DNA of 64,000 nucleotides from Amycolatopsis vastitatis (lineage in GTDB: Bacteria; Actinomycetota; Actinomycetes; Mycobacteriales; Pseudonocardiaceae): positions 124,001-188,000 of the forward strand of contig NZ_NMUL01000016.1 in NCBI RefSeq assembly GCF_002234595.1, in the 5' to 3' direction. The notes beneath the pieces were generated by a model. That model was not told where the DNA came from, did not search any database, and saw only the letters and a list, made by a program, of their open reading frames with translations. This document shows, one piece after another, positions 24,319 through 33,947 of the stretch (its first letter is position 1; each line of letters starts with the position of its first letter). The position numbers and the translations under genes were made by a program.

Positions 24319-24334
24319 AGCGTTGTACTACGCT
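24319..24334 (+). promoter_or_regulatory. operator-like dyad over the -10 box of the tetR gene
   Basis: AGCGTTGTACTACGCT is a 16-bp palindrome with one mismatched pair; it contains the -10 box TACGCT (24329-24334), which is 6 nt before the ATG. Autorepression by the TetR protein is likely. Confidence 0.5.
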
Positions 24335-24340
24335 GGGTAG

Positions 24341-24958
24341 ATGGCGCGACCACGCACGCACGACGAGGCGCTCCGGCTCAAGCTGCTCGACCGGGCCGGG
24401 GAGCTCATCGCCGCCGAGGGGCCGAAGGCGCTTTCCCTGCGGAAGCTGGCCGCCGACGCCGGGACGTCGACCACCGCCGTCTACTCGCTCTTCGGCAGCA
24501 AACCCGACCTGGTCAACGCTCTGTACTCCGAGGGCTTCCGCCGCTTCGGCGCCCGGATGGCCCGCACCCCGCTGACCGGCGACGCCGTCGAGGACCTCGT
24601 CGCGCTCGGCAGCGCCTACCGTGCGAGCGCGCTGGCCGACCCGCACCTCTACGGGATCATGTTCACCAGGTCGGTCCCCGGGTTCGAGCCGAACGAAGAC
24701 GCCGAGAAGCTCGCCCGCGAAACGCTGAAGCCCCTGGAAACGATCATCCGCCGTGCCATCGCGGACGGCGTCTTCCTCGACGTCCCGCCGGAGACGATCG
24801 CGGTCGGCTGCTGGGCCATCGTGCACGGCCTGGTCTCGCTGGAGCTGACCGGCAACCTGCCGGAGGAGTTCGACGTCACGAGCTCGTACGAGCGGGCTCT
24901 GCGCGCGAACGCCTCCGGCTGGCTGCGACCTCAGGCCAGCGGCAACGACCCGTCGTAG
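24341..24958 (+). CDS. TetR-family regulator (WHG-domain type)
   Basis: 205 aa. DNA-binding domain RLKLLDRAGELIAAEGPKAL, LRKLAADAGTSTTAVYSLFGSK (residues 10-55); the C-terminal ligand domain contains the AIVHGLVSLEL segment of the WHG-type TetR C-terminal family. Leaderless ATG start. Divergent from the merR gene, with 80 bp between the two starts, and convergent with the sigma-linked membrane gene, with which its 3' end overlaps by 28 bp. Target unknown; autoregulation through the dyad at its start is likely. Confidence 0.9.
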   Translation: MARPRTHDEALRLKLLDRAGELIAAEGPKALSLRKLAADAGTSTTAVYSLFGSKPDLVNALYSEGFRRFGARMARTPLTGDAVEDLVALGSAYRASALADPHLYGIMFTRSVPGFEPNEDAEKLARETLKPLETIIRRAIADGVFLDVPPETIAVGCWAIVHGLVSLELTGNLPEEFDVTSSYERALRANASGWLRPQASGNDPS

Positions 24959-26199
24959 AGGATCGTGCCGTGCGCGTCCCGGACCACGACGTGCACCTTC
25001 ACGTCCGGGACGATGCCGAGTTCCTTCGGGATCCAGGTCAGGGCCATGCCGTCGACGACTGCGGCCTCGACAGGCTTCCCGACGCCGAAGTCGACGGTCG
25101 TCTTCGCCGCGTTCACGGGCACCGCGACGGCGTACGGCGTCCGAGACTTCCCCGGCTCGCCGCCCGCTTCGGTCGCGCCCAGGGTGCTCACCCGCAACAA
25201 CCGCACCGGCGCGACCGGCCGCGGAACGAAATCGGGGTAGACGCGCGACTTGGTCTTCCCCGGCCGCTGATAGTCGGGCTCGGTCGTGCAGATGACGACC
25301 CGGTCACCGCGACGGCCCAGGACCACCCGGTAGCCGTCGGTTTCCAGCAACGGCCCCGGCAGGTAGGCCGCGGCGTCGGGGAGCACCTCCTCGGCGGCGG
25401 CCAGGCACTCGCCCAGTGCCCGCCCCGCCGGGGACGTCCGGTCGGCGGTCACCGGCCGGTCGACGACCGAAAGCAGCGGCGGCGGCCCCGCGGGCAGCAC
25501 GTACTTCTCCGGACGGTTGTCGAGGGTGAGCGTCGTCCGCGCCGGGTCGGTCCGAGTCATCACGACGAACTGGCGGGTGACCGGGGAGAACCGGATGTCC
25601 TGGGACATGGACTGCCCCTCGGTAGCCGACTCGAGGAGAGCGCCCTCCGCCCCGGGGCCGAGGATCCCGCCGACCGTGCCGGTGGCACTGTGGGACACCA
25701 GCGTGAAGTTCAGCCCGGACACAGTGTCGGACCTGTCGCTCTTGTTCGACAGTCCCGACAGCGTCACGGTCGTTTCGGTCGTCTCGCAGAACACCAGCGA
25801 CTCGCCGCCCCCCGTCGCCGCGACCACCGCGTCCGCCCCCTCGACCTGGGTGAACATCGGGACCCATTCCTCCCGCGCGTACGAGAAGCCCCAGCCGTCC
25901 GCCGCCTTGTTCATCGCCTTGAAGGCCGCAAAGCAGCGGTCGAGCGACGACTTCGCCACCTGAGCGTCCAAGGTCAGCCCGCCACCGGCGGGCGGGGCGG
26001 GGACTACCTCGGCGGGCTGCCGGATCACCTTCGTCGCGACGACCGCACCCGCCGCCAGCACGACGACAGCGGCCGCGGCGGCGTACCAAACCCGGGACGG
26101 GTGCCGCTTCGCGATGCCCCGGCGGAGTTCGGCCCGCAGCCGGTCGCGGATGTCGTCCGGCAGGGCCCGCCGGGGTGGGAGACCGAGGTCCTCGCTCAT
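24931..26199 (-). CDS. single-pass membrane protein cotranscribed with an ECF sigma factor (putative anti-sigma/sensor)
   Basis: 422 aa. A cytoplasmic segment of about 40 aa (RDRLRAELRRGIAKRHPSR) precedes one membrane helix (VWYAAAAAVVVLAAGAVVA), followed by about 350 aa outside the membrane. The start overlaps the sigma factor stop by 4 bp. This layout is that of membrane anti-sigma partners, but there is no zinc-binding HxxxCxxC motif, and the cytoplasmic part is short, so it may instead be a sigma-controlled surface protein. Two internal segments beginning DRCFAAFKAM and GECLAAAEEV resemble each other loosely and may be a duplicated domain with Cys residues. Confidence 0.68.
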   Translation of the reverse strand: MSEDLGLPPRRALPDDIRDRLRAELRRGIAKRHPSRVWYAAAAAVVVLAAGAVVATKVIRQPAEVVPAPPAGGGLTLDAQVAKSSLDRCFAAFKAMNKAADGWGFSYAREEWVPMFTQVEGADAVVAATGGGESLVFCETTETTVTLSGLSNKSDRSDTVSGLNFTLVSHSATGTVGGILGPGAEGALLESATEGQSMSQDIRFSPVTRQFVVMTRTDPARTTLTLDNRPEKYVLPAGPPPLLSVVDRPVTADRTSPAGRALGECLAAAEEVLPDAAAYLPGPLLETDGYRVVLGRRGDRVVICTTEPDYQRPGKTKSRVYPDFVPRPVAPVRLLRVSTLGATEAGGEPGKSRTPYAVAVPVNAAKTTVDFGVGKPVEAAVVDGMALTWIPKELGIVPDVKVHVVVRDAHGTILYDGSLPLA

Positions 26200-26765
26200 T
26201 TCTCCTCCAGCAGCGTGCGCAGCCGGGCGCGGGCCCGGGACAGGTGGGAGCGGACGGTGACCTCGGCGACCGTCAGCAACGCGGCGGCGTCGGCGACGCT
26301 GACGTCCCCGAGCAGGCACAGCTCGACGACGTCCCGCTGCGCCTTCGGCAGCATCCGGACGGCGCCGACGATCTCGCGCAGCCGCTCCTCGCCGTCGAGC
26401 CGCTCGGCCACCGCGTCGGCGTGGTCGGACACCACCGGCGGGTCCGGGATCTTCCGGAGCAGCCGCAGCCGCCGTCTCGCGCCGCGGTATTCGTCACGGG
26501 CGGCGTTGCCCGCCACCGTGTAGAGCCACGGCAGGGCGCTGTCCCGCACCAGCGTGACGTCGGCGCGGCGGCGCCAGGCGGTCAGGAACGTCGTGGAGGT
26601 CAGGTCTTCGGCGCCGGCCCACGAGCCGGTCAGCCGGTAGGCGTGGTTCCAGACGGCCTCGGCGTGCCGTTCGAAGAGCTGGCTGAACGCCGCCTCGTCG
26701 CCGCCGGAAGCCCGGTCCCACAGTGCCCGGTCGTCCACCGGCGCCCCCGTCGCATGGCTGGTCAC
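26196..26765 (-). CDS. ECF-family RNA polymerase sigma factor
   Basis: 189 aa with sigma-70 region 2 (FSQLFERHAEAVWNHAYRL, SWAGAEDLTSTTFLTAWRR, LPWLYTVAGNAARDEYR) and region 4 (LPKAQRDVVELCLLGDVSVADAAALL, VRSHLSRARARLRTLL), no region 1.1 or 3. It directs RNA polymerase to stress promoters and is presumably held in check by the membrane protein encoded immediately downstream. GTG start. Its own promoter and regulon cannot be read here. Confidence 0.92.
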   Translation of the reverse strand: MTSHATGAPVDDRALWDRASGGDEAAFSQLFERHAEAVWNHAYRLTGSWAGAEDLTSTTFLTAWRRRADVTLVRDSALPWLYTVAGNAARDEYRGARRRLRLLRKIPDPPVVSDHADAVAERLDGEERLREIVGAVRMLPKAQRDVVELCLLGDVSVADAAALLTVAEVTVRSHLSRARARLRTLLEEK

Positions 26766-26801
26766 ACCCCTCAGTGGCCGGCATCGGCCGGGATGTTGCG
26801 C

Positions 26802-27725
26802 TCAGTCCTCCACCGGCAGCTCGAGTTTCTCGTGCTCGCCGCCGTCGAAGAGCGCCTGACCTTCGAAGGTGGTGTTGGCGAACAGGAATTCGCCGGCCGA
26901 CCGGGTCCGGGTGAACCGCGTGTCCCCGTGGAAGTGGGCCCACGAGAAGAACGCGCCTTCCGCGAAGACCGACTGGTCGAAGTTCGCGGGCGCGGCGAAG
27001 TCCGCGCCGTAGAACCCGGCCCGGCGGGCGAAGGTCGTGCCGCGGATGTGGACCGAGCCGACGAACCGGGCGCGGCTGAAGTCGGCGGCTTCGAGCGTGC
27101 AGCCGCTCAACCGGAAGTCGATGAGCACCGCCCGCTGCAGGTCGATCGACATCCCCGGCCAGTACGCCGGTCCGTCGTGGCTCAGGTGCGTCTTGAGCAG
27201 TTCCTGCGCGGCCAGCCGGACCTGGAGTTCGGGATCGTCGTGGTCGGCCGTTTCGCGGGCCGCGGTGCCCTTGAGGCCGTGCTTGGGAGCCTTGAACGGC
27301 ATCCGCAGGTACGCGCACAGCACGTTGACGATCGTCTGACGCTGCTTCGGGTTGTCCTGCCCGAGCCGCTCCAGCGCGTACAGCCCGCCGAGCCGGACCG
27401 GCGCCTTGTCACTGCCGAGCTGCTCGACGGCCTTCGTGTACAGCTCGGTGACGCGCCGCTCTTCGAGATCCCGTTCGGTCACGGCCGCGACGCGGGTCGT
27501 CTCGGCCAGCTGGAGTTCGAGGGTGCGCTGGCGGCGCGTCGCCAGCCACAGCGCGAACACCCCGCCGGCTCCGGCACCGACGCCGAAGGCCGTCTTGACC
27601 GCGTCGATCCGCACCGGCGCGGTCGGCTCCCCGGACCAGGCGAGGAACAGCCACAGCAGCCCGGCGGTGACGGCCGCGACCGCGGCGGCGGTCACGGCGA
27701 TCCACCGCCACTTGAGGACCGGCAA
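26802..27725 (-). CDS. membrane-anchored pentapeptide-repeat protein
   Basis: 307 aa. Two N-terminal hydrophobic helices (WIAVTAAAVAAVTAGLLWLFL and VGAGAGGVFALWLATRR), a charged linker with ERRVTELYTKAVEQLGSDKAPVRLGGLYALERLGQ, then a beta-helical pentapeptide region in the last 120 residues (for example LIDFRLSGCTLEAADFSRARF, FYGADFAAPANFDQSVF). Such proteins are common in actinobacteria; function unknown. Start is a TTG; its position just before the upp stop-side end is supported only by the reading frame, and the gene overlaps nothing else. Likely in one transcript after upp. Confidence 0.82.
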   Translation of the reverse strand: MPVLKWRWIAVTAAAVAAVTAGLLWLFLAWSGEPTAPVRIDAVKTAFGVGAGAGGVFALWLATRRQRTLELQLAETTRVAAVTERDLEERRVTELYTKAVEQLGSDKAPVRLGGLYALERLGQDNPKQRQTIVNVLCAYLRMPFKAPKHGLKGTAARETADHDDPELQVRLAAQELLKTHLSHDGPAYWPGMSIDLQRAVLIDFRLSGCTLEAADFSRARFVGSVHIRGTTFARRAGFYGADFAAPANFDQSVFAEGAFFSWAHFHGDTRFTRTRSAGEFLFANTTFEGQALFDGGEHEKLELPVED

Positions 27726-27727
27726 GG

Positions 27728-28351
27728 CTAGACGGCGCCGTACTGGCGGTCACCGGCGTCGCCGAGGCCAGGGACGATGAAGCCCGAGTCGTTGAGCCGC
27801 TCGTCGATGCTCGCCGTCACCACCCGCACCGGCAGGCCGGTCTTCTCCAGGTGCGCCAGGCCTTCCGGCGCGGCCAGCGCGCAGATGGCCGTGACGTCGT
27901 CGGCGCCGCGGTCGGTGAGCAGCCGGATCGTGTACTCCATCGAGCCGCCGGTGGCGAGCATCGGGTCGAGCACCATGACCGGCCGGTCGGCGAGGGACTC
28001 CGGCAGCGACTCGAGGTACGGCGTCGGCTTCAGCGTCTCCTCGTCGCGCGCCAGGCCGACGAAGCCCATCTGCGCGTCCGGGATCAGCTTGTGGGCCTGG
28101 TCGGCCATGCCCAGCCCGGCCCGCAGCACCGGTACCAGCAGCGGCGGCTTCGCGAGGGTGTAGCCGTCGGTGCGGGCGACCGGCGTGTGGATCCGCGCGG
28201 TCTTCACCGGCACGTCGCGGGTGGCTTCGTAGACCAGCATGACGGTCAGTTCGTGCAGCGCGGCCCGGAACGCGGCGCTGTCGGTGCGCGCGTCGCGCAT
28301 CGTGGAGAGCCGGGCCTTCGCGAGGGGGTGATCGACGACGTGCACATCCAT
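27728..28351 (-). CDS. upp: uracil phosphoribosyltransferase
   Basis: Salvage enzyme making UMP from uracil and PRPP; 207 aa, the family length. Start sequence MDVHVVDHPLAKARL matches actinobacterial Upp; PRPP loop VLDPMLATGGS, uracil-binding C-terminus IVPGLGDAGDRQYG. ATG 28351 is chosen over the upstream TTG because of family length and a TAAGTT box 7 nt ahead, suggesting a leaderless message. Works with the cdd, deoA and purine phosphorylase genes elsewhere in the window. Confidence 0.95.
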   Translation of the reverse strand: MDVHVVDHPLAKARLSTMRDARTDSAAFRAALHELTVMLVYEATRDVPVKTARIHTPVARTDGYTLAKPPLLVPVLRAGLGMADQAHKLIPDAQMGFVGLARDEETLKPTPYLESLPESLADRPVMVLDPMLATGGSMEYTIRLLTDRGADDVTAICALAAPEGLAHLEKTGLPVRVVTASIDERLNDSGFIVPGLGDAGDRQYGAV

Positions 28352-28358
28352 GCGGGTC

Positions 28359-28364
28359 AACTTA
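28359..28364 (-). promoter_or_regulatory. -10 box of upp, probable leaderless start
   Basis: Reverse-strand TAAGTT, 7 nt before the upp ATG. It overlaps the TAA stop of the small gene upstream. Confidence 0.4.
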
Positions 28365-28571
28365 GCCGGTGAGCGGTTCGGCGTCCCTCCCCAGTTCGTA
28401 GAGGTTGACGGCCTCGAAGAAGTGCCCGACGACCGGGGCCAGCTTCTCCCCAGGCCACTCGGGCACGGAGTGGGCGTAGTCGCCCGGCTCGATCACCAGG
28501 GTGAGCTTCCAGTTCGCGTACACGCCGTTGAGGGTCCAGGTCCGGTCCATGCGTTTCTTCTTTTCGAGCAT
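28362..28571 (-). CDS. small protein of unknown function next to an XRE-DUF397 pair
   Basis: About 69 aa starting MLEKKKRMDRTWTLNGVYAN; ATG 28571 has an AGGG site at suitable distance, ATG 28550 is an alternative. The C-terminus reads HFFEAVNLYELGRDAEPL. No membrane helix or known motif. It is transcribed away from the XRE regulator gene, with 93 bp between the starts, so it may be controlled by that regulator. Composition looks coding (acidic/basic pattern, aromatic residues), but the assignment is tentative. Confidence 0.5.
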   Translation of the reverse strand: MLEKKKRMDRTWTLNGVYANWKLTLVIEPGDYAHSVPEWPGEKLAPVVGHFFEAVNLYELGRDAEPLTG

Positions 28572-28664
28572 GACCAACCCTGGTTTCTTGCCACCGGCGC
28601 ACGCAACTGTTCAACCGGGTGAGCGATCTTCCTTGCCGCTGTGGCAAGCGGCGAAGGTGTCCGC

Positions 28665-29531
28665 ATGGCCAAGAACAAGCGGGTGTCGGTGCGGCAGCGA
28701 AGGGTCTCCGCGGAGCTGCGGACCCTCCGCATCGCGGCGGGCCTGACCTGCCTGGACGTGGCGAAAGCGCTCGACTGCTCCGAGAGCAAGATCAGCCGGA
28801 TGGAGACCGGCGACCGGGGGCTCTACGCGGATGACGTGTCGGCGATCCTGGGGCTGCTGCGCGTGCCGGGGGCGAAGCGGACCGAGCTGCTGGCCCTGGT
28901 CAGGGAGGGTGAGGAGAGGAACTGGCACGAGATTCATGGCAAGCTGCCGACGAATTGGAAGGACCTGATCCGCTTCGAAACCGAGGCGACGGCCATCCGG
29001 AACTACGAGCCAACACTCTTCCCCGGATTGGCGCAGGTCGCCGATTACTCGCGCGCGATCATCAGCGGAGCGAACCCCAAGCTGACCAGCGCCGAAATCG
29101 ACACTTTGGTCGCCACACGCATGACTCGCCAGGTGATCTTCAGCCGCCACCCCGCACCAATCATCCACCTGATCGTGGATGAGACCGTGTTGACCAGGCC
29201 CGCGTGCTCTCCCGAGATCATGCGTGCGCAACTGCGGCACTTGCTCAATCTCAACGAGCGCAGCATGGTGACGATTCAGGTCGTACCGTTTCGCACGAAG
29301 GCGCATCCCGGCTTGACCGGCCCATTCGTGCTGCTCGATTTCGAGTCGAACCCGTCGGTTGCCTACATGGACAGCTGCGGAACGAGCAGTTTTCTCGAGG
29401 AGGACCAGCAGATCGAGCGTGTTAAGGTTGCGTGGCAAGGCATTCGCGCCGTCGCGCTGTCACCTGAAGAGTCGATGAGGCTCGTTGCCAGCGCCCTCGG
29501 CGAGCTGACCGGCCAGGAGGAAGTTCCATGA
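28665..29531 (+). CDS. XRE-family regulator with DUF5753 domain
   Basis: 288 aa. N-terminal helix-turn-helix VSAELRTLRIAAGLTCLDVAKALDCSESKISRME-type sequence (key parts LRTLRIAAGL, CSESKISRMETG) followed by the DUF5753 ligand-like domain (LFPGLAQVADYSRAII, NERSMVTIQVVPF, GPFVLLDFES). ATG 28665 follows a GAAGG site. In streptomycetes and relatives these proteins (BldB/WhiJ-like systems) pair with a small DUF397 protein, as here with a 4-bp overlap. Third-position AT content from 28.9 to 29.5 kb is higher than in neighbouring genes, hinting at a mobile accessory origin. Confidence 0.88.
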   Translation: MAKNKRVSVRQRRVSAELRTLRIAAGLTCLDVAKALDCSESKISRMETGDRGLYADDVSAILGLLRVPGAKRTELLALVREGEERNWHEIHGKLPTNWKDLIRFETEATAIRNYEPTLFPGLAQVADYSRAIISGANPKLTSAEIDTLVATRMTRQVIFSRHPAPIIHLIVDETVLTRPACSPEIMRAQLRHLLNLNERSMVTIQVVPFRTKAHPGLTGPFVLLDFESNPSVAYMDSCGTSSFLEEDQQIERVKVAWQGIRAVALSPEESMRLVASALGELTGQEEVP

Positions 29532-29719
29532 TCGCCCAGGGCGCCTGGCGCAAAAGCAGCTACAGCAGCGACCAGGCCAACTGCGTCGAGGTGACCAGCC
29601 CCACCTCCTCCAGCACCACCGTCGGCGTCCGGGACACCAAGGACCGCGAGGGCGGCCACCTGGCCGTCCCCGCTTCCGCCTGGGCCGCCTTCCTCAGCTC
29701 TGCCGCGCGAACCAGCTGA
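29528..29719 (+). CDS. DUF397 domain protein
   Basis: 63 aa. Shows the DUF397 consensus: AWRKSSYSSDQANCVEV and VRDTKDREGGHLAVPASAWAAFL. These small proteins act with XRE/DUF5753 regulators, probably as antagonists or co-regulators, a role known from the WhiJ-type genes. ATG overlaps the regulator stop by 4 bp. The 3' end overlaps the converging phosphatase gene by 26 bp. Confidence 0.9.
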   Translation: MIAQGAWRKSSYSSDQANCVEVTSPTSSSTTVGVRDTKDREGGHLAVPASAWAAFLSSAARTS

Positions 29720-30125
29720 CCCAGCGTCGCTGCCAGGGCGTTTCGACCGCCCGTTCGTGGTAGTGCTCGCGCACCCACGCGACGGCATCCTCGGCCGGCA
29801 CCCCCGACAGGGTCGCCAGGCAGGCCATCACCGTGCCGGTCCGGCCCGCGCCGCCGTAGCAGGCGACTTCGACGGTTTCGGTCTTCGCCCGTTCGTGGAG
29901 GGCCTTGATCTGCCTGCGGGCCGTCCCGGGGTCGGTCGGCAGCAGGAAATCCGGCCAGTTAACCCACTCGTGCGGCCAGGTGAGGCCGCCGCCGTGCTTG
30001 CGCCGCAGCCGGCTCGTCCCCAGGTAGAGCCCGAAATCCGGCTCAGCTTCGTCCGGCCGCGGGCGACCCAGCCCGCGGCCGCGGACCCGGACGCCGTCCG
30101 GGAATTCGACCGTAGTTGACCCCAT
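29694..30125 (-). CDS. dual-specificity-like protein phosphatase
   Basis: 143 aa. The active-site loop CYGGAGRTGT (Cys89, Arg95) fits the C-x5-R-(S/T) signature of cysteine phosphatases; a general-acid Asp may come from LLPTDPGTARR. N-terminal sheet VEFPDGVRVRGRGLG. ATG 30125 is the first in-frame ATG that gives a typical compact domain. Substrate (protein Tyr/Ser or a phosphoinositide-like compound) unknown. It lies head to head with the SHOCT/LiaF-like gene, 61 bp between starts, and its 3' end overlaps the DUF397 gene. Confidence 0.78.
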   Translation of the reverse strand: MGSTTVEFPDGVRVRGRGLGRPRPDEAEPDFGLYLGTSRLRRKHGGGLTWPHEWVNWPDFLLPTDPGTARRQIKALHERAKTETVEVACYGGAGRTGTVMACLATLSGVPAEDAVAWVREHYHERAVETPWQRRWVSWFARQS

Positions 30126-30173
30126 GGCCCCAGTGTCCTCCGGAAGATGGACACACCGGGTGGTTTTCGCCGA

Positions 30174-30179
30174 TAGGCT
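30174..30179 (+). promoter_or_regulatory. -10 box of the DUF1707 gene, probable leaderless start
   Basis: TAGGCT followed by 7 nt and GTG 30187, which decides this start over the upstream ATG 30124. Confidence 0.45.
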
Positions 30180-30186
30180 GCGCCGG

Positions 30187-30825
30187 GTGAGCGAACTGAC
30201 GCCCGACCAGATGCGGGCCTCCGACGCCGATCGCGAGCGCGTCGCCCAGGTGCTGCACAACGCCCTCTCCGAAGGGCGGATCACGGTCAACGAGCTGGAA
30301 GAGCGGCTGACGACGGTCTACGCGGCGAAGACGCTCGGCGAGCTGAAGCCGGTGACGGTGGACCTGCCTCTCACGAGCGCGGCCGTCGAACCGGCGATGA
30401 CGAGGGCCGTGGGCTACCCGGACCAGCGCATCGGTGGCCACCCGGGCTCCCCGGTGTCGATCGGTGTGATGTCCGGCGCGGTCCGCAAGGGCAGCTGGGT
30501 CCTGCCCCCGCAGCACAACAGCTTCGCGTTCTGGGGCGGCGCGGAGATCGACCTCCGCCAGGCCCGCTTCGCGGACAAGAACAGCACGATCACCGCGGTC
30601 GCCATCATGGGCGGCATCCAGATCACGGTCCCGGACGACATCAACGTGGACGTCACAGGCATCGGATTCATGGGCGGGTTCGTGCTGGAGGACAAGTCGG
30701 GCGCACCCCCGGCCCCGCCGACGGCCCCGACGGTGAAGATCAACGGGCTGGCCTTCTGGGGCGGGGTCGTCGTGTACCGGAAGCCGGCCAAGCGCGTGGA
30801 GCCGCCGCAGATCGAAGGAGCCTAG
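30187..30825 (+). CDS. DUF1707 (SHOCT-like) and LiaF-like domain protein
   Basis: 212 aa. Residues 8-60 are a DUF1707 domain (MRASDADRERVAQVLHNAL, GRITVNELEERL); the C-terminal half (about 110-200) repeats the FWGGAEIDLR, IMGGIQITVP, GFMGGFVLE, FWGGVVVY pattern of the LiaF/cell-wall-active-antibiotic response fold, a right-handed beta solenoid. No membrane helix, so it is probably cytoplasmic or peripheral. Function in actinobacteria unknown. Its stop overlaps by 2 nt with that of the converging Uma2 gene. Confidence 0.85.
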   Translation: MSELTPDQMRASDADRERVAQVLHNALSEGRITVNELEERLTTVYAAKTLGELKPVTVDLPLTSAAVEPAMTRAVGYPDQRIGGHPGSPVSIGVMSGAVRKGSWVLPPQHNSFAFWGGAEIDLRQARFADKNSTITAVAIMGGIQITVPDDINVDVTGIGFMGGFVLEDKSGAPPAPPTAPTVKINGLAFWGGVVVYRKPAKRVEPPQIEGA

Positions 30826-31394
30826 AGCAGCCCGGCGAGGTCGATGTTCACCGTGAAGGGGTCGGTCACGGTGAACGGCCCGTCGTGCACAGCAGCGGGC
30901 GCGTAGGTCTTCGTGGTCGGGTCCAGCTGGTAACGGAACACGCGGAGCTTCTCGGGGTCGTCGGTGTTCTCGACGCGCCAGAAGTGCTTGATTCCGCCGG
31001 CCGCGTACTCGCCCGGCTTGTCGATCTGGTCCGCGGTGACCGAACCGGGTGACATGACCTCGACCACGAGTACGCAGTACTCCGGTCTGAGTACGACCTC
31101 GTCAGGCAACGCCGAGTCGTACACCACGATGTCCGGCCGCCGGTTGAGCAGCGGTACGTCACGCAGCCGGAGGTCGACGTCGGTGGAAACCCCGAACTCC
31201 GGGCCGCAAGCATCCTCGAAGGCATGTGCCAGGCGCCGAGCGAAGTTCTGGTGCGAACGGCGCGGGGACGGGTTCACGAGGATGGCTCCATCGACGATCT
31301 CGATGCGACGGCAGACTTCTTCTGGTAACGCATCGTAGTCGTCTGCGCTCAGTCCGGATGCCGACAGTAACATCCAGTCCGGTAGAGCGGTCAT
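30822..31394 (-). CDS. Uma2-family (DUF820) endonuclease-like protein
   Basis: 190 aa, PD-(D/E)XK nuclease fold. Active-site pattern: Asp in RRPDIVVYD, then VLVVEVMSPGS with E-x-x-S in place of ExK as usual in this family, and KPGEYAAGGIKHFWRVE. ATG 31394 gives the typical length; a TTG at 31433 is the longer alternative. Uma2 proteins are widespread, often in many copies in actinobacteria and cyanobacteria, with no settled role. Lower GC at third positions than flanking genes suggests acquisition. Confidence 0.87.
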   Translation of the reverse strand: MTALPDWMLLSASGLSADDYDALPEEVCRRIEIVDGAILVNPSPRRSHQNFARRLAHAFEDACGPEFGVSTDVDLRLRDVPLLNRRPDIVVYDSALPDEVVLRPEYCVLVVEVMSPGSVTADQIDKPGEYAAGGIKHFWRVENTDDPEKLRVFRYQLDPTTKTYAPAAVHDGPFTVTDPFTVNIDLAGLL

Positions 31395-31526
31395 GGTCTC
31401 AGCCCCGATCGCCACCGCCAGGTTCGCTTTCAATAAGCATCAGACTAACCGAAGCTAGCGCTAGCCCTGGCCACTGATCGGTAACCACGCTCGTACTGTC
31501 GGGACCACACTGTCAGACCCGCCGCC

Positions 31527-31532
31527 TAGACT
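31527..31532 (+). promoter_or_regulatory. -10 box of deoC, probable leaderless start
   Basis: TAGACT followed by 7 nt and the deoC ATG; no ribosome-binding site in between. Confidence 0.5.
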
Positions 31533-31539
31533 CAGGCTC

Positions 31540-32513
31540 ATGACAGCCACGACCAGCACGTCAGCGGCGCCGGCCACCCCGGCACCGCTGGCGGACGCGA
31601 CTCGCGACGACGCGAGCCTGCGCCGCTTCCTGCTCGGGCTGCCCGGTGTCGACCAGGTCGGCGTCGAGCAGCGCGCGGCGGGCCTCGGCACGCGCAGCAT
31701 CAAGAAGGACGCCAAGCGGTGGGCCATCGACACCGCCATCTCCATGGTCGACCTGACCACGTTGGAGGGCGCCGACACCCAGGGCAAGGTCCGGGCGCTG
31801 GCCGCGAAGGCGGTCCGGCCCGATCCCGAACGCCAGGACACCCCGCGCGTCGCCGCCGTCTGCGTGTACCCCGATCTGGTCGCCACGGCCGTCGAAGCGC
31901 TCAAGGGCAGCGGGGTGCACGTCGCGAGCGTCGCCACCGGCTTTCCCGCCGGGCGCACCAGCCGTGACATCAAGCTGGCCGACACGAAGATCGCCGTCGA
32001 CGCCGGTGCGCACGAAGTCGACATGGTGATCGACCGCGGTGCCTTCCTCGAAGGCCGGTACATGGACGTCTTCGAAGAGATCCAGGCGATCAAAGAAGCC
32101 TGCGGCGACGCCCACCTGAAGGTCATCCTCGAGACCGGTGAACTGGCGACCTACGACAACGTGCGGCGCGCGTCGTGGCTGGCGCTGCTGGCCGGCGGCG
32201 ACTTCATCAAGACCTCCACCGGCAAGGTCTCCCCCGCCGCGACGCTGCCGGTCACCCACATCATGCTGCAGGCCGTCCACGACTGGCACGTCCAGACCGG
32301 CGAGCTGCGCGGCGTCAAGCCCGCGGGCGGCATCCGGACCACGAAGGACGCGATCAAGTACCTGGTCGCCGTGCACGAGGTCGCCGGCGAGCAGTGGCTG
32401 ACCCCGGACCTGTTCCGCTTCGGCGCGTCCAGCCTGCTCAACGACCTGCTGCTGCAGCGCCGCACCCAGGTGGACGGCCACTACAGCGGCCCCGACTACG
32501 TGACGGTGGACTG

Positions 32514-32514
<1 letters not shown>
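31540..32514 (+). CDS. deoC: deoxyribose-phosphate aldolase
   Basis: Class I aldolase splitting 2-deoxyribose-5-phosphate to glyceraldehyde-3-phosphate and acetaldehyde, the last step of deoxynucleoside catabolism. 324 aa, the long form. Motifs: DLTTLEGADTQGKV, EVDMVIDRGAFL, VILETGEL, Schiff-base Lys in GGDFIKTSTGK (about residue 225), and GVKPAGGIRTTKDA. The next gene, an aldehyde dehydrogenase, starts in its stop codon (TGATG) and could oxidise the acetaldehyde. Other pathway enzymes (deoA, cdd, nucleoside phosphorylase) are elsewhere in the window. Confidence 0.94.

Positions 32515-33939
<1,425 letters not shown>

Positions 33940-33947
<8 letters not shown>

Noticed and set aside
30822..31394. 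Toxin-antitoxin or restriction system around the Uma2 gene
   Set aside because: No partner gene, methyltransferase or specificity gene is adjacent; Uma2 genes commonly stand alone.
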